DNA from: Arthrobacter stackebrandtii | GTDB taxonomy: Bacteria; Actinomycetota; Actinomycetes; Actinomycetales; Micrococcaceae | DNA: 64,000 bases | Direction: 5' to 3' | Assembly: GCF_017876675.1 (NCBI RefSeq) | Contig: NZ_JAGIOI010000001.1 | Span: 1,426,001-1,490,000 of the forward strand | Shown here: positions 1 through 7,165 of the stretch, piece by piece | Layout: every line of letters starts with the position of its first letter | Numbering within the stretch: the first letter of the stretch is position 1 | Notes under the pieces: model-generated | The model's database searches: none | What the model saw: the letters and a program-made list of their open reading frames with translations, nothing else | Told to the model about the DNA's origin: nothing | Translations under genes and position numbers: made by a program

Positions 1-1305
1 GCCCGCCTGGCGCTCATTGTTTTTGCCCTCGTGATCCTGGCGTTCACCCTGACGCTGTGCCTGCCCGCGGCGGCCCGCGACGGCCAGCCCACTGCGTTCC
101 ACGACGCCCTGTTCACGGCGGTATCGGCCGTCTGCGTGACCGGCCTGACCACAGTCTCAACGGCGTTGCACTGGTCCTTCTTTGGCCAGCTGGTGATCCT
201 GATCGGCATCTTTGTGGGCGGCCTGGGCATCCTGACGCTGGCCTCGCTCATGTCCCTCATGGTCAGCAAGCGCCTGGGCGTGCGCGGCAAGCTCATCGCC
301 CAGGAGGCAATGAACGCCGGGCGCCTGGGCGAGGTCGGCACCCTGCTGCGCATCGTCATCAGCACCTCCGTGGCCATTGAGGTCATCCTTGCCCTGGCAC
401 TGGCGCCCCGATTCCTGATCCTGGGCGAATCCATCCCCCAGGCCATCTGGCACGCCACGTTTTACTCGATCTCCTCCTTTAACAACGCCGGATTCACTCC
501 CCATTCCGACGGCGTGGTCCCCTACGAGGCCGACCTCTGGATCCTCACGCCGTTGATGATCGGCGGCTTCATCGGCAGCCTGGGCTTCCCTGTGTTGATG
601 GTGCTGCTGGCCACGGGCTTCCGCTTCAAGAAGTGGACGCTGCACGCAAAGTTGACCATCCAGGTCTCACTCATGCTGCTGGCGGCCGGAACCATCCTGT
701 GGGGTGCCATGGAGTGGACCAACCCGGACACCATCGGCGGCATGAGCGTGGGGGACAAGATCGTCCACTCGCTGTTTGCCTCCGTCATGACCCGGTCCCT
801 GGGCTTCAACCTGGTGGACATGAACGCCATGAACTCCTCCACCATGCTGCTCACCGACGCCCTCATGTTCGTGGGCGGCGGCTCGGCCTCCACGGCCGGC
901 GGCATCAAGGTCACCACCCTGGCCGTGATGTTCCTGGCCATCGTGGCCGAGGCCCGCGGCGACAACGACGTGAAAATCTATGGCCGCACCATCCCCCAGG
1001 GCACCATGCGCGTGGCCATCTCCGTCATCATGATGGGGGCAACGTTCGTCATGATCGCCTGTGGCCTGCTCCTGGCCATTTCGGGCGCAAGCCTGGACCG
1101 GGTACTGTTCGAAACCATCTCCGCCTTTGCCACCGTGGGGCTGAGCACGGGGCTCTCAAGCGAGCTGCCGCCGTCGGGCGTCTATGTCTTAAGTGCCATG
1201 ATGTTCTTTGGCCGTGTCGGCTCCATCACCCTTGCGGCAGCCCTGGCCCTGCGCCAGCGCCGCCAGCTGTTCCACTATCCGGAAGAGAGGCCCATCATTG
1301 GCTGA
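1..1305 (+). CDS. trkH: TrkH-family potassium uptake membrane subunit, 5'-truncated
   Basis: The reading frame is open from base 1, so the N-terminus lies outside the window; about 434 residues are visible. Four pore-loop signatures of the TrkH/KtrB superfamily can be read: VTGLTT, NNAGFT, TRSLGFN and TVGLST. Each holds the filter glycine and is separated from the next by hydrophobic membrane segments. The protein should form the K+-conducting channel of a Trk/Ktr uptake system in the cytoplasmic membrane. Its stop overlaps the TTG start of the downstream trkA gene by 8 nt, so the two subunits are probably translationally coupled. Family assignment is secure; the choice between the names trkH and ktrB is not. 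Confidence 0.93.
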   Translation, partial: ARLALIVFALVILAFTLTLCLPAAARDGQPTAFHDALFTAVSAVCVTGLTTVSTALHWSFFGQLVILIGIFVGGLGILTLASLMSLMVSKRLGVRGKLIAQEAMNAGRLGEVGTLLRIVISTSVAIEVILALALAPRFLILGESIPQAIWHATFYSISSFNNAGFTPHSDGVVPYEADLWILTPLMIGGFIGSLGFPVLMVLLATGFRFKKWTLHAKLTIQVSLMLLAAGTILWGAMEWTNPDTIGGMSVGDKIVHSLFASVMTRSLGFNLVDMNAMNSSTMLLTDALMFVGGGSASTAGGIKVTTLAVMFLAIVAEARGDNDVKIYGRTIPQGTMRVAISVIMMGATFVMIACGLLLAISGASLDRVLFETISAFATVGLSTGLSSELPPSGVYVLSAMMFFGRVGSITLAAALALRQRRQLFHYPEERPIIG

Positions 1306-1984
1306 CAAAGTAGATTCCAGCAACCGCCCGCCGCACAACGCGCCCGTGCTGGTCATCGGCCTGGGCCGTTTCGGTGCCGCCACCGCGCACCAGTTGGTCA
1401 AGCAGGGCCGCGAGGTGCTCGCCATTGAGCGCGACCCCGCCCTGGTCCAGAAATGGGCAGGCGTGCTCACCCACGTGGTGGAGGCCGATGCCACCAACAT
1501 CGACGCGCTGCGCCAGCTCGGGGCACAGGACTTCAGCTCCGCCGTCGTGGGGGTGGGCACGTCCATCGAATCCAGCGTGCTCATCACAGTGAACCTGGTG
1601 GATTTGGGCATCGCGCACCTGTGGGTCAAGGCCATCACGCAGTCGCACGGCAAGATCCTGACCCGCATCGGCGCCAACCACGTCATCTACCCCGAAGCTG
1701 ACGCCGGCGTCCGGGCCGCGCACCTGGTGGGCGGGCGCATGCTGGACTTCATCGAGTTCGACGACGACTTCGCGATCGTGAAAATGTACCCGCCCAAGGA
1801 GACGCAGGGCTTCACGCTCGAGGAATCCAAGGTGCGCTCCAAGTACGGTGTCACGGTGGTGGGCGTGAAGTCGCCGGGCGAGGACTTCACCTACGCCCAG
1901 CCGCACACGCGCGTCTCCAGCCGCGACATGCTCATCGTCTCCGGCTACGTCGACCTGCTGGAGCGTTTCGCCTCGCGGCCCTGA
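1298..1984 (+). CDS. trkA: TrkA/KtrA-type RCK regulatory subunit
   Basis: A 228-residue cytoplasmic protein starting with TTG at 1298, preceded by the purine-rich run GGAAGAGAGG at 1281-1290. Longer readings would run deep into trkH. The N-terminal Rossmann fold has the dinucleotide motif GLGRFG near residue 24 and an acidic residue at the end of the second strand, followed by a C-terminal RCK_C-like domain. RCK proteins gate the TrkH/KtrB pore in response to NAD(H) or ATP/ADP. The overlap with trkH fits a two-subunit complex made in fixed ratio. Confidence in the family is high; the nucleotide actually sensed cannot be read from sequence. Confidence 0.92.
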   Translation: MADKVDSSNRPPHNAPVLVIGLGRFGAATAHQLVKQGREVLAIERDPALVQKWAGVLTHVVEADATNIDALRQLGAQDFSSAVVGVGTSIESSVLITVNLVDLGIAHLWVKAITQSHGKILTRIGANHVIYPEADAGVRAAHLVGGRMLDFIEFDDDFAIVKMYPPKETQGFTLEESKVRSKYGVTVVGVKSPGEDFTYAQPHTRVSSRDMLIVSGYVDLLERFASRP

Positions 1985-2033
1985 CCTCACGTTTTTCGGC
2001 TTCACCGCGTCTACAAGGCAGGAGGTGTTTTTG

Positions 2034-2543
2034 ATGGTCCAACACATCATTTTTGATTCACCCATCGGCCCGCTGACGGCCGTGGAGAACGACGCCGGAC
2101 TGGCGGCCGTGTACATGGCGGTCCACAAGCGCCGCCCGGCTGAGGAGACGCTGGGGCCGCTGCTGGCTGCCGGGGTTTCGCCGGTGCTGGCTGCGGCGCA
2201 GGAACAGCTGGGCGAGTATTTTGCCGGGCAGCTGCGGGAATTTTCCATCCCGCTGGCACCCGCCGGGAGCGAGTTCCAGCAGCGGGTCTGGTCCGCACTG
2301 CGGGACATCCCGTATGGCGAGCTCCGCAGCTACGGCGAACTGGCCGCGACGCTGGGCGATCCGTCCATGGCCCAGGCGGTGGGCTCAGCCAACGGCCGCA
2401 ACCCGATCAGCATCATCGTGCCCTGCCACCGGGTTGTCGGTGCGGACGGCTCCCTCGTGGGCTATGCCGGCGGGCTGGAGCGCAAGCAGTTTCTGCTGGA
2501 ACTGGAAAACCCGTCTTGGACGCACACCGAGGCCCTGTTCTAG
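2034..2543 (+). CDS. ogt: Methylated-DNA--protein-cysteine S-methyltransferase (short form)
   Basis: 169 residues. ATG 2034 is preferred over the in-frame GTG at 2025 because GGAGG at 2021-2025 lies 8 nt upstream of the ATG. The protein has the usual two-domain Ogt layout. The C-terminal part holds the helix-turn-helix region and the suicide motif PCHRV, with acceptor Cys about residue 131, preceded by the conserved NGRNP segment. It transfers alkyl groups from O6-alkylguanine in DNA to its own cysteine. It has no N-terminal Ada domain. It is followed within 20 nt by a sigma-factor gene and then by a second, longer Ogt paralogue, so this may be one repair/regulatory unit. Confidence 0.93.
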   Translation: MVQHIIFDSPIGPLTAVENDAGLAAVYMAVHKRRPAEETLGPLLAAGVSPVLAAAQEQLGEYFAGQLREFSIPLAPAGSEFQQRVWSALRDIPYGELRSYGELAATLGDPSMAQAVGSANGRNPISIIVPCHRVVGADGSLVGYAGGLERKQFLLELENPSWTHTEALF

Positions 2544-2556
2544 TGGAGCCGGCCTA

Positions 2557-3168
2557 GTGGCTGGGGGTTCCGTGCCTGCCGTGCTGCCGCCGTTTGAAGC
2601 GGTCGTGTCGGCACACGGCGCCATGGTCCTGCGGGTCTGCAGGGCCCTTGTCGGCCCGTCCGACGCCGACGACGTCTGGCAGGAAACTTTCCTCGCCGCC
2701 CTGCGCGCCTACCCGGCATCGTCCGGGGTGCGGAACCGGGAGGCGTGGCTGGTCACGATCGCACGCAACAAGGCGGTTGACCACCACCGGCGGGCAGCGC
2801 GCATTCCCGTGCCCGACGGCGCACCCGGCCTGGGCGGCGAGGGCGCCGATGCCAGGGGCCGGGGCGGGCGTCTCCCAGGCGGGGACGGCGCCGGCGGCGG
2901 TGCACCGGGAGGCGGGGACGCCGTCGTGCGGGCCGTGGAAGCCGGGGAAACTGCCGCCGGGGTGTGGGCCGCGCTGGCCCGGCTGCCGCGAATGCAGCGG
3001 GAGGCCGTGGTGTACCACCACCTGGCCGGCCTGCGGCATGCGGAGGTGGCGGAGCTGTTGGGGAATTCGGAGGCGGCGGCGCGGCGGGCGTCGGCCGACG
3101 GGATGAAATCGCTGCGGGCGCTGCTGCTGCCCGGAGGGAGAGTTGTGAGGAGTGGACGTGATGACTGA
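2557..3168 (+). CDS. ECF-like RNA polymerase sigma factor
   Basis: About 203 residues from GTG 2557, which has GGAG 8 nt upstream; GTG 2572 is an alternative. A sigma-70 region 2 is recognisable, with DADDVWQETF and IARNKAVDHHRR, as is a region 4 helix-turn-helix with LPRMQREAVVYHHLAGL followed by HAEVAELLG. The two are joined by an unusually glycine-rich linker of about 40 residues. The protein should direct RNA polymerase to a small set of promoters. No conventional zinc anti-sigma gene is adjacent. Instead the 3' end overlaps an alkylguanine methyltransferase gene by 8 nt, suggesting that the methyltransferase is its partner or target. That link is inference. Confidence 0.85.
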   Translation: MAGGSVPAVLPPFEAVVSAHGAMVLRVCRALVGPSDADDVWQETFLAALRAYPASSGVRNREAWLVTIARNKAVDHHRRAARIPVPDGAPGLGGEGADARGRGGRLPGGDGAGGGAPGGGDAVVRAVEAGETAAGVWAALARLPRMQREAVVYHHLAGLRHAEVAELLGNSEAAARRASADGMKSLRALLLPGGRVVRSGRDD

Positions 3169-3781
3169 GCTAAAACTGCCCGCTGGGCTGGCTGCGCTGG
3201 CCGGCGGCGAAGAGGCTGCCGCGGAACGGCTGCATGCCGCACTGGCGCGCGCTGCCGCGCAGGACGGCCTGCTGGATGTGGCGTACAGGATTGTTGACTC
3301 GCCGGTGGGGCCGCTGCTGCTGGCCGCCACGGACGCGGGGCTGGTGCGGGTGGCTTTTGCCCGCGAGGGGCACGACACCGTGCTTGAACAGCTTTCCGCC
3401 GCGGTCAGTCCGCGGGTGTTGAGGGAGCCTGGCCGGCTGGACGGGGCTGCGCGGGAACTGGACGAGTACTTTGAGGGGCGGCGGCATACATTTGGGCTGC
3501 CGCTGGACCTCCGCCTGGCCGGCGGCTTCCGCCGCGAGGTGCTGGCCCATCTGCCGGAGATCGGCTACGGGCACACGGCCAGTTATGCGGCGGTGGCGGC
3601 CCTGACCTCGAGTCCGAGGGCGGTGCGGGCCGTGGGGACCGCATGTGCGCGGAATCCGCTGCCGCTGGTGGTGCCGTGCCACCGCGTGGTCCGCTCCGAC
3701 GGCAGCCAGGGCGCCTACCTGGGCGGCACGGAGGCCAAGGCCTGGCTCCTGGCCCTGGAGTCGTCCGCGGCATCAGCCTGA
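3161..3781 (+). CDS. ogt: Methylated-DNA--protein-cysteine methyltransferase with N-terminal extension
   Basis: 206 residues from ATG 3161, with GGAG 8 nt upstream. The start lies inside the end of the sigma-factor gene, giving an 8-nt overlap and translational coupling. The Ogt domain begins near residue 42 (YRIVDSPVG) and ends with the acceptor motif PCHRVV, Cys about residue 173. Unlike the paralogue at 2034 it carries a roughly 40-residue alanine-rich, probably helical N-terminal extension without cysteines, so it is neither an Ada domain nor a zinc anti-sigma domain. DNA alkylation repair is the safe call. A role in holding or sensing for the neighbouring sigma factor is an untested inference. 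Confidence 0.9.
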   Translation: MTELKLPAGLAALAGGEEAAAERLHAALARAAAQDGLLDVAYRIVDSPVGPLLLAATDAGLVRVAFAREGHDTVLEQLSAAVSPRVLREPGRLDGAARELDEYFEGRRHTFGLPLDLRLAGGFRREVLAHLPEIGYGHTASYAAVAALTSSPRAVRAVGTACARNPLPLVVPCHRVVRSDGSQGAYLGGTEAKAWLLALESSAASA

Positions 3782-3860
3782 CGCCCTTCCCCTCGCGCCC
3801 CGCCGCGCCCAGCCCCGCCTGCCAGAGGACCCTATCGCAGCATTGGCGGCTTTTTCATGA

Positions 3861-3951
3861 ACGCCCTCGCAGCAATGGCATCTCTTGGCGAACGCATTCG
3901 CAGTTCACTGCGAGAGCGTTCACTAAAATTCAGCTATTGCTGCGAGGGCGT
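3861..3951. repeat. Nested inverted repeat between convergent genes
   Basis: Outer arms of 16 bp (3861-3876 and 3936-3951) match perfectly. Inside them lies a second inverted repeat of 14 bp with two mismatches (3890-3903 and 3908-3921) around a TTCA loop, with near-equal spacers of 13 and 14 nt between the two stems. It sits between the convergent ogt and proC genes, so it could act as a bidirectional terminator, but there is no clean T-run after either arm. Confidence 0.8.
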
Positions 3952-3973
3952 CTGAGGGGCGGGCGGGATCGGA

Positions 3974-4810
3974 TCAGTTGGGGGCGGCGAGCTCTGCCGT
4001 GATCTGCGCGGCGCGGGCGGCTGCGGCCTGCGCCCCCGTTTCGATGATCGCCGGGAGGCCGTCTCGGTCGAAGCTGGCGATGGCTTGTTCGGTGGTGCCG
4101 TTGGGGCTGGTGACGGCGCGGCGCAGCTCGGTGGCGTTGGCACCTGGTTCGGCCAGCATGATCCCGGCACCGGCGACAGTCTCTCGGGCCAGAATCTGGG
4201 CAATCTGGGGCGACAGCCCAAAGCCCTCGGCGGCTGCGGCCATGGCCTCGGCCAGGTAGAACGCGTAGGCCGGGCCGGAGCCGCTGATGGCGGAGACCGC
4301 ATTCTGTTGGTCTTCGGGAACATCCAGGACCACGCCGGAACCGTCAAAAATCTCATGGGCGGCAGCCAGGTGGTGCTCGTCGGCGGCGGTGCCTGCCGAG
4401 AGGGCAACCACGCCGCGGCCAACCTTAAGTGGGGTGTTGGGCATGGAACGGACCACCGGCTGGCCCGGGTGCAGTGCGGCCTCCATCTGGGCCAGCGAGA
4501 CCGCAGCAGCAACGCTGACCACCACGGCGTCCCCGGGGAGCGCGTCTGCAATCTCGCGGCACAGGTCAATGATGCCAACGGGCTTGACCCCCAGGATCAC
4601 CACGGATGCACCGGCAACGGCCTCGGCATTTGCACCAGGTTCCTCATTGGAGGCCAGCGCCGTGACCCCATGTCGGGTGGCCAGTTCGTGCGCCCGCTCG
4701 GGCCGGCGCACGGTCACCGTGACGGCGCTTGGCAGGGTTCCTGCCGCCAGCATGCCCGACAGGATGGCCTCGCCCATGGAACCGCAGCCTAGAAATACAA
4801 TCTTTTTCAT
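3974..4810 (-). CDS. proC: Pyrroline-5-carboxylate reductase
   Basis: 278 residues from the second of two adjacent ATG codons, chosen because the GGGGG run at 4815-4819 is too close to the first. The N-terminal Rossmann motif FLGCGSMGEAI binds NAD(P)H. The C-terminal dimerisation domain carries SGSGPAYAF and the signature around VTSPNGTTEQA. It catalyses the last step of proline synthesis, reducing pyrroline-5-carboxylate. Length and motifs are normal for the family. It appears monocistronic on the minus strand, with a 380-nt upstream gap that contains a hairpin. Confidence 0.95.
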   Translation of the reverse strand: MKKIVFLGCGSMGEAILSGMLAAGTLPSAVTVTVRRPERAHELATRHGVTALASNEEPGANAEAVAGASVVILGVKPVGIIDLCREIADALPGDAVVVSVAAAVSLAQMEAALHPGQPVVRSMPNTPLKVGRGVVALSAGTAADEHHLAAAHEIFDGSGVVLDVPEDQQNAVSAISGSGPAYAFYLAEAMAAAAEGFGLSPQIAQILARETVAGAGIMLAEPGANATELRRAVTSPNGTTEQAIASFDRDGLPAIIETGAQAAAARAAQITAELAAPN

Positions 4811-5191
4811 CATGCCCCCATCTTTGTTGTCTGCCCCACCGCATGCAAGAAAGCCTGTCTCGGTCGCGCCGGGGCGGGAAAGGCCAGCCATCAACCGGAG
4901 TGCCGCGGCCGCTGCCCAAACGGCCTGAAGCGAGGTGTCAAATCCGTTAAGGGCAAATGCACAGCTGGCGCCCCGGCTATTCTCAACCACGGCCAGTAAT
5001 CTTTTAATTACCTCATAAGGGTGCGAGTGATGATCGGACTGGTCCTGTCCTGAAGGCCAGTCAAATCGCCGGAGATCTCGCCAGTGTTTCCCCCCATCCA
5101 CTGGCCTGTACCTCCGGCGATTTCGCATTTAACGCGGCCCCGGCCGGCACCCCTGGCCTCCCGCCAGCCAGTCAGCCCGCCTGCTCGCTCG
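4811..5191. other. Intergenic region upstream of proC, no gene seen
   Basis: This 381-nt stretch contains no credible coding frame. It holds a perfect TTGACA (minus strand, 4941-4936), a possible -35 for proC although no good -10 lies 17 nt downstream, and the hairpin described at 5063-5123. Confidence 0.5.
5063..5123. repeat. Long two-stage hairpin downstream of the isomerase-like gene
   Basis: Arms of 12 bp (5063-5074 and 5112-5123) are perfect complements. Inside, 5080-5086 pairs with 5099-5105 (7 bp). It follows the minus-strand gene ending at 5192 and precedes proC, so it may end transcription or stabilise the 3' end. No T-run follows. Confidence 0.7.
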
Positions 5192-6034
5192 CTATGGCAG
5201 CGTCTGCCCCAGGTGCACGCGGGCGAATTCCAGGGTCTCGGCCAACCACTCCTCGCGCTGCCCGGCACCCTTGGCCTTGCGTGTGGAGATCTCGGCGACC
5301 ACTGCGCCGTCGAACTCGTTTTGGGAGATGTGCTGCAGGACCTCAACGCATTCCTGCGTCCCATGCCCGGGAATCAGGTGCTGGTCCTTGGTGGACGGGG
5401 AGTTGCCGTCCGTCAGGTGGATGTGCCGCAGCCGCGACCCCAGCGCCTTCACGGCGTCCAGGCTCGAAGCACCGGCCGACGCACCGTGGGAGAAGTCCCA
5501 GGTGACGTCCTTGTAGTCCTGCGGAACCGGGTCCCAGTGGGGCAGGTAGGCGAGCGCCTCACGTCCGCGCACGCGCCACGGGTACATGTTCTCCACGGCA
5601 ATCCGGACGCCAAAGGCATCGGCAATGTCGCGCACGCCCTGGGCAAACGTCTCGGCGTAGTCGTTCTGCCAGCGGAACGGCGGGTGCGCAACCACCACGT
5701 CGGCACCCACATCAACGGCCAGCTGGGCCGAACGCTGCATCTTGTTCCACGCGCTCCCCCACACCTGCTGGGTCAGCAGCAGGGTGGGTGCATGGATCGC
5801 CAGGATGGGCTGCTCGTAGCGCTCCGCCAGCCGGTTCAGCGCAGCGGCGTTCTGGCTGTCGCCGTTGTGCGTGACCAGCACCTCGACGCCGTCGTAGCCC
5901 AGGTCCGCCGCCACGGCGAAGCCGTCATGGACAGAGAGTGGATACACCGACGCCGTGGACAGCGCCACCGGAATGTGGCGGGCCGGACCGGGTGTTGCCA
6001 CTTGGTCCTGCGCTTGCGTCGTGTGGTCCGTCAT
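5192..6034 (-). CDS. Sugar phosphate isomerase/epimerase-like TIM-barrel protein
   Basis: 280 residues of the xylose-isomerase-like/AP-endonuclease-2 barrel superfamily. The order of motifs fits: LGYDGVEVLV early, an AIHAP strand, AHPPF, an AVENMYP strand near the middle, WDFSHG, and RHIHLTDG with metal-ligand type His and Asp residues, then GHGTQECVEVL. Substrate cannot be inferred. The gene starts 6 nt after the stop of the Ppx/GppA gene, so the two form a minus-strand operon. In actinobacteria this pair is often kept together near proC, but a shared pathway is not known. Confidence 0.8.
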   Translation of the reverse strand: MTDHTTQAQDQVATPGPARHIPVALSTASVYPLSVHDGFAVAADLGYDGVEVLVTHNGDSQNAAALNRLAERYEQPILAIHAPTLLLTQQVWGSAWNKMQRSAQLAVDVGADVVVAHPPFRWQNDYAETFAQGVRDIADAFGVRIAVENMYPWRVRGREALAYLPHWDPVPQDYKDVTWDFSHGASAGASSLDAVKALGSRLRHIHLTDGNSPSTKDQHLIPGHGTQECVEVLQHISQNEFDGAVVAEISTRKAKGAGQREEWLAETLEFARVHLGQTLP

Positions 6035-6040
6035 CTCCGC

Positions 6041-7030
6041 CTACCTCAACTCTTCGGAATTCTTCAGCCTAGCAACATGCGCCGGCGGGTCCAGCGGCCC
6101 GTCAAACACCAGCTGGTCGAGCCTGCGCAGGATGAGTCCCTCGCGCAGCGCCCACGGGCTGATCTGCATGCTCGTGACGTTGAACTGTTCCAGCGCCCCC
6201 TGCGCCACCATGGCACCGGCCAGCACCTGCTTGGCCCGCGCTGCGGACACCCCGGGCAGGTGCAGCCGGTCCGCCGACGACATCGCCGAGAGCCGCTGGC
6301 TCCACAACCCCAGGTCGCTCAGGTGCAGTTCGCGGCGCACATACGGGCCCATGGACGACGGCGCAGCCCCGGTGATGCGGGCCAGCGCCCGGAAGGTCTT
6401 GGAGGAGCCGGTGACGATGTTGGGCGCACCGAGCGCCTTCGTCTCGGCGATGGGGCCCTTCAGGGTGGCCTTGATGTGCTTGCGCAGCGCCTTGATGCTC
6501 TTGGCCGTGGGCGGGTCCTCGTCCAGCCATTCGCGCGTAAGCCGGCCCGCGCCCAGCGGCACCGAATGCGCCAGGTCGGGCAGTTCGTTGGCGCCCTGGG
6601 AAATTTCGAATGAGCCGCCGCCAATGTCCAGGTTCAGGATGGTCCCGGCGCCCCAGCCGTGCCAGCGCCGCACCGCGAAGAACGTCATGGCCGACTCTTC
6701 CTCGCCCGTGAGCTCCGTGAGCCGGACGGTGGTCTCGTGCTGCACCCGGTCCAACACCGCGGCACCGTTCGTGGACTCCCTGATGGCCGAGGTGCAGAAC
6801 GCCAGCAGGTCCTTCGCCTTGTGCTTGGCAGCAAATTCCCACGCCTCGAGGATGAACTCGATCAGCTCATGCTGCCCCTCGTCGTTGATGTTGCCGGCGT
6901 CGTCCAGGTACTTCACCAGGCTCAGCGCACGCTTGTGCGAGGCATAGGGAACCGGGTTGGCCCCGGGCCGCGCATCAACCAGCAGCAGGTGGACAGTGTT
7001 GGACCCGATGTCAAGCACGCCTAATCTCAT
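6041..7030 (-). CDS. ppx: Ppx/GppA-family exopolyphosphatase
   Basis: 329 residues with the actin-like ATPase fold of Ppx/GppA: phosphate-binding DIGSNTVHLLL at the N-terminus and LDIGGGSFEIS near residue 140. It lacks the C-terminal HD domain of the long E. coli enzymes, as is usual for short actinobacterial homologues. It is expected to hydrolyse polyphosphate or pppGpp. The start codon is preceded by AATAAT and then six bases, which fits a leaderless transcript. It is the first gene of an operon with the downstream barrel protein. Which phosphate polymer is used is not decidable here. Confidence 0.88.
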   Translation of the reverse strand: MRLGVLDIGSNTVHLLLVDARPGANPVPYASHKRALSLVKYLDDAGNINDEGQHELIEFILEAWEFAAKHKAKDLLAFCTSAIRESTNGAAVLDRVQHETTVRLTELTGEEESAMTFFAVRRWHGWGAGTILNLDIGGGSFEISQGANELPDLAHSVPLGAGRLTREWLDEDPPTAKSIKALRKHIKATLKGPIAETKALGAPNIVTGSSKTFRALARITGAAPSSMGPYVRRELHLSDLGLWSQRLSAMSSADRLHLPGVSAARAKQVLAGAMVAQGALEQFNVTSMQISPWALREGLILRRLDQLVFDGPLDPPAHVARLKNSEELR

Positions 7031-7165
7031 AGGCCCATTATTGACCCTCCGGACGCCGGGACGCGAAAGGCCGCCCGACGGCGGAGCAACAGTTTCGCTG
7101 TTTCGCCGGCCGGGCGGCCCTTGGCCTGCGCCACGGCGGGCACACCGCCTGCCGTGGCAGGCCCG

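Noticed and set aside
4811-5128. N-terminal extension of proC suggested by the longer open frame
   Set aside because: The extra residues lack homology, and the Rossmann motif begins right after ATG 4810, which has a G-rich Shine-Dalgarno.
5084-6613. A 509-codon plus-strand frame across the isomerase and ppx genes
   Set aside because: It is antisense to two clearly homologous genes, has no domain, and is arginine/histidine-rich as expected for a shadow frame in high-GC DNA.
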